NCBI GenBank assembly: GCA_947172415.1
Contig: OX359190.1
Location: 5,952,001 to 6,016,000 of the forward strand
Direction of reading: 5' to 3'
DNA: 64,000 bases
DNA from: Chondrosia reniformis
Lineage: Eukaryota; Porifera; Demospongiae; Chondrillida; Chondrillidae
Position 1 is the first letter of the stretch. Each line of letters opens with the position of its first letter. This document shows, in pieces, positions 59,015 to 64,000 of the stretch. Made by a program: the position numbers and the translations under genes. The notes beneath the pieces were generated by a model. The model worked only from the letters and a program-made list of their open reading frames with translations. It had not been told where the DNA came from and searched no databases.

Positions 59015-59665
59015 ATATTGCATATATATGTAAGGTCTAAAGTGTGTGATATATAAATAGAACTTCATTTACAACATATATTTGGAGGCCCACATGACTG
59101 ATGATCTGATGGATGACATCATCTGGATACAGCATACGAGGATGCCCTGGTTCAATACCTGGCTGGGTCACCTGAAAAGAAAAAATATACATATTATGTA
59201 TGTTCTATATATCTTATATCTTATATATATATATAGTATATATCTTATTTGAATATTATATATCGTATATATTGCATATATAGGAGGGTCAAAAGTCTGT
59301 GTTATATAAATAGGACTTCATTTACAACATGTATTGGGAGACTCACGTGACCAATGATCTTACGGATGTCTTCATCTGGATACAGGGTAGGAGGATGCCC
59401 TTGTTCGATACCAGGCTGGGTCACTTGAAGAAAGAAAACGTATACATCTTATATATGTTCTATATATCTTATATCTTATACATATATAGGATATATCTTA
59501 TATATTACATATAAATGTAAGGTCAAAGTGTGTGATATATAAATAGGACTATCATTTACATCATATATTGGGTGACCCACGTGACTGATGGTGTTACGGT
59601 GGACATCATCTGGATACAAAGTACGAGGATGCCCTGGTTCAATACCAGGCTGGGATACCTGAAAA
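59015..59665 (+). repeat. Satellite 2 segment duplicated at the window's end
   Basis: About 650 bp nearly identical to 63,361-64,000, covering two units of one type and one of the other, with one small deletion in the second copy. Confidence 0.85.
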
Positions 59666-61774
59666 AAGAAAAAATATACATCTTTTATATGTTCTATATA
59701 TCTTATATCTTATATATAGTATATATATTACATGTAAATTATATAACTGTATCCAGATGAAGACATCCGTAAGGTCAAAAGTGTGTGATATATAAATAGG
59801 ACTATCATTTACATCATATATTGAGTGACCCACGTGACCGATGGTGTTACGGTTGACATCATCTGGAGACAGTATACGAGGATGTTCTGGTTCCATACCA
59901 GGCTTTGAAACCTGAAAAAGGAAAACGTATACATCTTATATATGCTCTATATATCTTATATCTTATATATATATAGTATATATATTACATGTAAATTATA
60001 TATCTTATATATTCCATATATATATAAGGTCAAAAGTGTGTGATATATAAATAGGACTATCATTTAAATCATATATTGGGTGACCCACGTGACCGATGGT
60101 GTAACGTTTCACATCATCTGTATACAGCGTACTAGGATGCCTTGGTTCAGTACCAGGCTGGGACACCTGAAAAAAGAAAAATATACATATTATATATGTT
60201 CTAGATATCTTATATATATATATTATATCTAATATGTATATTATATATCTCATATATTGTATTTATATGGAAGGTGAAAAGTGTGTGTTATATAAATAGG
60301 ACTTCATTTACATCATATATTAGGTGACCCACGTTTACCATCGTGTTACGTTTGACATCATCTGGATACAGCCTACGAACATGCCCTGGTTCAATACCAG
60401 GCTGTAACACATGAAAAAAGAAAAAAAGTACATCTTATATATGTTCTATATAACTCATATCTTACATAAATATATATAGAATATATCTTATTTGAATATT
60501 ATATATTTCATATAATGCATATATATGTAAGGTCAAAAGTGTGTGATATGTAAATAGGACTTCATTTACAACTTATATTGGGAGACCCAAGTGACCCATG
60601 ATCTTACGGATGACATCATCTGGATACAGGGTGTGAGGATGCCTTGGTTTGATACCGGGCTGGGTCACCTGAAAAAAGAAAAAATAGACATCTTATATAT
60701 GTTCTATATATCTTATATCTTATGTATATATACTATATATCTTATATGTATATTAAATATCTCATATATTACATGTATATCTTAGGTCAAAAGTGTGTGA
60801 TATATAAATAGGACTTCATTTACATCATATATTGGGTGACCCACGTGACCGATGATGTTATGGTTGACATCATCTGGATACACAATATGAGGATGCCCAG
60901 GTTCAATACCAGGCTGGGAGACCTGAAAAAAGAAAAACATATACATCTTATATATGTTCTATATATCTTATATCTTATATATATATAGTATGTATATTAT
61001 ATACCTTATATATTACATATATATGTAAGGTCAAAAATGTGTGATATATAAATAGGACTTCATTAAATCATATATTACGGTTGACAACATCTGGATACAG
61101 TATACGAGGATGCCCTGGTTCAATACCAGGCTGGGACACCTGAAAAAAGAAAAAATGTACATCTTATATCTGTTCTGTATAACTTATATCTTATATATAT
61201 ATATAGTACATATCTTATTTGTATATCGTATATATTGCATATATATGTAAGGCCAAAAGTGTGTGATATATAAATAGAACTTCATTAACAACATATATTG
61301 GGAGACCCACGTGACAGATGATCTGATGGATGACATCATCTGGAGACAGCATACTAGGATGCCCTGGGTCAATACCAGGCTGCGTCACCTGAAAAGAAAA
61401 ATTATACATCATATGTATCTTCTATATATCTTATATCTTACATACATATATATATATATCTTATTTGAATATTATATATCTTATATATTGCATATATATG
61501 GAAGGTGAATAGTGTATGTTATATAAACAGGACTTTATTTACATCATATATTGGGTGACCCACGTTACCGATGGTGTTATGGTTGAAATCTTCTGGATAC
61601 AGCCTGCAAGGATGTCCTGGTTCAATACCAGGCTCTGACACCTGAAAATAGATAAAAATATACATCATATATATGTTCTATATATCTTATATCTTATATA
61701 TATATAGTATATATCTTATTTGAATATTATATATCGTATATATTGCATATATATGTAAGGTCAAAAGTGTGTGT

Positions 61775-61784
61775 TATATAAATA
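61775..61784 (+). promoter_or_regulatory. TATA-like box of satellite 2 (example)
   Basis: TATATAAATA begins 37 bp before the tRNA-like segment at 61,812. Nearly every unit has it at a similar distance. Function inferred only. Confidence 0.35.
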
Positions 61785-61811
61785 GGACTTCATTTACAAC
61801 ATGTATTGATA

Positions 61812-61895
61812 GACCCACGTGACCATTGATCTTACGGATGACATCATCTGGATACAGGGTACGAAGATGCCCTGGTTCGATACCAGGCTGGGTCA
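61812..61895 (+). ncRNA. tRNA-like segment of satellite 2 (example 2)
   Basis: Acceptor GACCCA/TGGGTC, T-arm CCTGG-TTCGATA-CCAGG (61,871-61,887), 7 nt, then A at 61,895. B-box-like GGTTCGATACC matches 10 of 11 consensus positions. The A-box-like TGACCGATGG of sister units is near the right place. 52 nt separate the 5' acceptor strand and T-arm against 41 in a standard tRNA; position 33 of the best anticodon loop is not U. An E-box CACGTG (61,816-61,821) overlaps the start. Confidence 0.5.
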
Positions 61896-62227
61896 CTTGA
61901 AGAAAGAAAACGTATACATCTTTATATGCTCTATATGTCTTATATCTTATATATATATAGGATATATTTTATATATTACATATAAATGTAAGGTCAAAAG
62001 TGTGTGATATATAAATAGGACTATCATTTACATCATATATTGGGTGACCCACGTGACCGATGGTGTTACGGTGGACATCATCTGGATACAAAGTACGAGG
62101 ATACCCTGGTTCAATACCAGGCTGGGATACCTGAAAAAAGAAAATATATACATCTTTTATATGTTCTATATATCTTATATCTTATTTATATATAGTATAT
62201 ATATTACATGTAAATTATATATCTTAT

Positions 62228-63358
62228 TAAATAAAAACATTCAAAAATGAAGTTAAAAGTAGGGATGGCACTATAACAGTGATTGGCACATCTAGAAAAA
62301 GTAACGAAACAAGAAAGTGATCATATGGTAAGGCTAACATTGCAGAAGTGGCATACTGAAACTTAACTATACACATCACTTCTATGTTTGGGCGCATCAT
62401 GGATATACTAGAAGTAGGGATCGATGCGCCCAAACATAGAAGTGATGTGTATAGTTAAGTTTCACTATGCCACTTCTGCAATGTTAGCCTTACCATATGA
62501 TCACTTTCTTGTTTCGTTACTTTTTCTAGATGTGCCAATCACTGTTATAGTGCCATCCCTACTTTTAACTTCATTTTTGAATGTTTTTATTTAACTTGTA
62601 TTGCTCCTTTTTTCTTGTTAATATTTGTTTTGAAAGTTTTCTTGGCGAAAACTCGAAATAAAGTAGCAGAATAGACGATATAATAGAGAGCTCTAAATTA
62701 AAAAATGGCGTCCGAAAAGATCCCAAATTTGATAAGATGTTTTCTACCGTTCTTTAACATTCAGTTTAGGATATTAAAGGGTCCATAATCGTTAAGAATA
62801 CGACTGTATATAGGCCCTGCAAAGCGACTAAGAAATTCAATCGCGGGTAACGGCAGTACCACAAATATTACTCATTCGGGTTACTTATTTTATATACAGA
62901 GAATTTGAAACCTAATTAAAAAATGGCATTCAAAGAGGCCCTAAATTGGGCACTTTCAAAAGTAACACGCTTCGGTTGGAGCGCGTTGAAATCTAGGGTA
63001 GCCTATTCCCTTGTTCGGAAACATTCATGACGATTTAGTATTTGTATGTACCTGCGTAAGTTCGCATGTTAGCGCTAGCTCATTTGAAAAAAGAAGAAGA
63101 AGAAGAAGAAGAAGAAGAAGAAAAAATGAGGAATTGCAGAATTTGGCCTATTTCGGTTTAACCACTTTGCAAAGGTTGTAGAGCATCGTAACATGTTTTG
63201 GCGTTTAGAAAAGCATGCAAAAACGACTGCAAACACACGAATGCAACCGAAAATCTGAACGTTGTTGATTTATGAGGTGTTAATTGATAATACATTGAAT
63301 AGGGCGGACATGTTTTTTTTCGGCCATCCCTACTTATAGAGTACAACCGTACTCTATG
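62228..63358 (+). mobile_element. Family D foldback element, copy 3 (most complete)
   Basis: Begins with a 366-bp near-perfect hairpin (arms 62,228-62,398 and 62,423-62,593, loop 24 bp). Then about 765 bp with AAAATGGCG, a (GAA)n run at 63,091-63,120 and the terminus GGCCATCCCTACTTATAGAG plus a GAGTAC/GTACTC hairpin. GTAGGGATGGC appears inverted at hairpin and terminus. No ORF of known type; short frames are hairpin translations. Confidence 0.78.
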
Positions 63359-63360
63359 AT

Positions 63361-64000
63361 ATATTGCATATATATGTAAGGTCTAAAGTGTGTGATATAT
63401 AAACAGAACTTCATTTACAACATATATTTGGAGGCCCACGTGACTGATGATCTGATGGATGACATCATCTGGATACAGCATACGAGGATGCCCTGGTTCA
63501 ATACCTGGCTGGGTCACCTGAAAAGAAAAAATATACATATTATGTATGTTCTATATATCTTATATCTTATATATATATATAGTATATATCTTATTTGAAT
63601 ATTATATATGTTATATATTGCATATATAGGTAGGGTCAAAAGTGTGTGTTATATAAATAGGACTTCATTTACAACATGTATTGGGAGACCCACGTGACCA
63701 ATGATCTTATGGATGTCTTCATCTGGATACAGGGTAGGAGGATGCCCTTGTTCGATACCAGGCTGGGTCACTTGAAGAAAGAAAACGTATACATCTTATA
63801 TATGTTCTATATATCTTATATCTTATATATATATAGGATAAATGTAAGGTCAAAGTGCGTGATATATAAATAGGACTATCATTTACATCATATATTGGGT
63901 GACCCACATGACTGATGGTGTTATGGTGGACATCATTTGGATACAAAGTACGAGGATGCCCTGGTTCAATACCAGGCTGGGATACCTGAAAAAAGAAAAT
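63361..64000 (+). repeat. Second copy of the duplicated satellite 2 segment
   Basis: Near-identical to 59,015-59,665. Placed directly after family D copy 3 and truncated by the window end. Confidence 0.85.

Larger units (their letters stand above)
53638..64000 (+). repeat. Satellite 2 array, second orientation
   Basis: About 31 units, mirror orientation of 44,351-53,637. The strand switch near 53,637 falls in a TA-rich stretch. Two unit types exist. One reads GATGATCTTACGGATGAC and GGTTCGATACC; the other reads GATGGTGTTACGGTTGAC and GGTTCAATACC. They partly alternate, suggesting a dimeric higher-order repeat. Three nearly identical units at about 55.60, 55.86 and 56.10 kb show very recent tandem amplification. 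Confidence 0.93.

Overview
The window is metazoan nuclear heterochromatin, most likely from a marine invertebrate such as a sponge or cnidarian. That assignment is inferred from the repeat mix: two lineages of Penelope-like elements (PLEs), pogo-type DNA transposon derivatives and a CR1-like LINE, with standard-code ORFs and AT-rich satellites. I see no host protein-coding gene, rRNA gene or conventional tRNA gene. Almost every short ORF is a translation of satellite DNA.

Layout. From 1 to about 44.35 kb lies satellite 1, a 13-bp minisatellite (consensus ACTAGTACATACA) organised into higher-order units of about 2-3.6 kb. It switches strand at about 8.85, 10.45, 20.16, 20.93, 25.78, 41.02 and 42.57 kb. 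A Penelope-like element sits in it at 3,634-8,627 as an inverted dimer with a 13-bp target duplication. Between 15.2 and 38.6 kb the satellite and its inserted elements form a large inverted duplication. The left arm is about 15.2-25.78 kb, the spacer 25.78-28.46 kb and the right arm 28.46-38.6 kb. Three element families (here called D, A and E) occur in mirror order D-A-E / E-A-D. A 5'-truncated CR1-like LINE is present only in the right arm and a 101-bp Naiad-type PLE tail only in the left arm. Each has a readable empty site in the other arm, so both arrived after the duplication.

From 44.35 kb to the end lies satellite 2, with units of about 250 bp. It runs in one direction to 53.64 kb and in the other from there on. 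Each unit carries a tRNA-like segment (T-arm, B-box-like and A-box-like motifs, an acceptor-like pairing), an E-box CACGTG and a TATA-like box. Inserted in it are a 1.18-kb pogo-type element, a recent and apparently intact permuted PLE (GIY-YIG domain N-terminal to the reverse transcriptase, 989-bp direct repeats), a 342-bp pogo MITE that keeps a CENP-B-type helix-turn-helix remnant, two other MITEs, a fragment of family A, and a family D element with a 366-bp near-perfect hairpin.

How the parts work together. The two PLEs are the only plausible autonomous genes. Both are EN+ PLEs, one with the GIY-YIG nuclease at the C terminus and one at the N terminus, and both carry hammerhead-ribozyme-like motifs near unit boundaries. 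Family A also has a hammerhead-like core. Everything else is satellite or non-autonomous. All family assignments come from reading motifs by eye; no database search was run.
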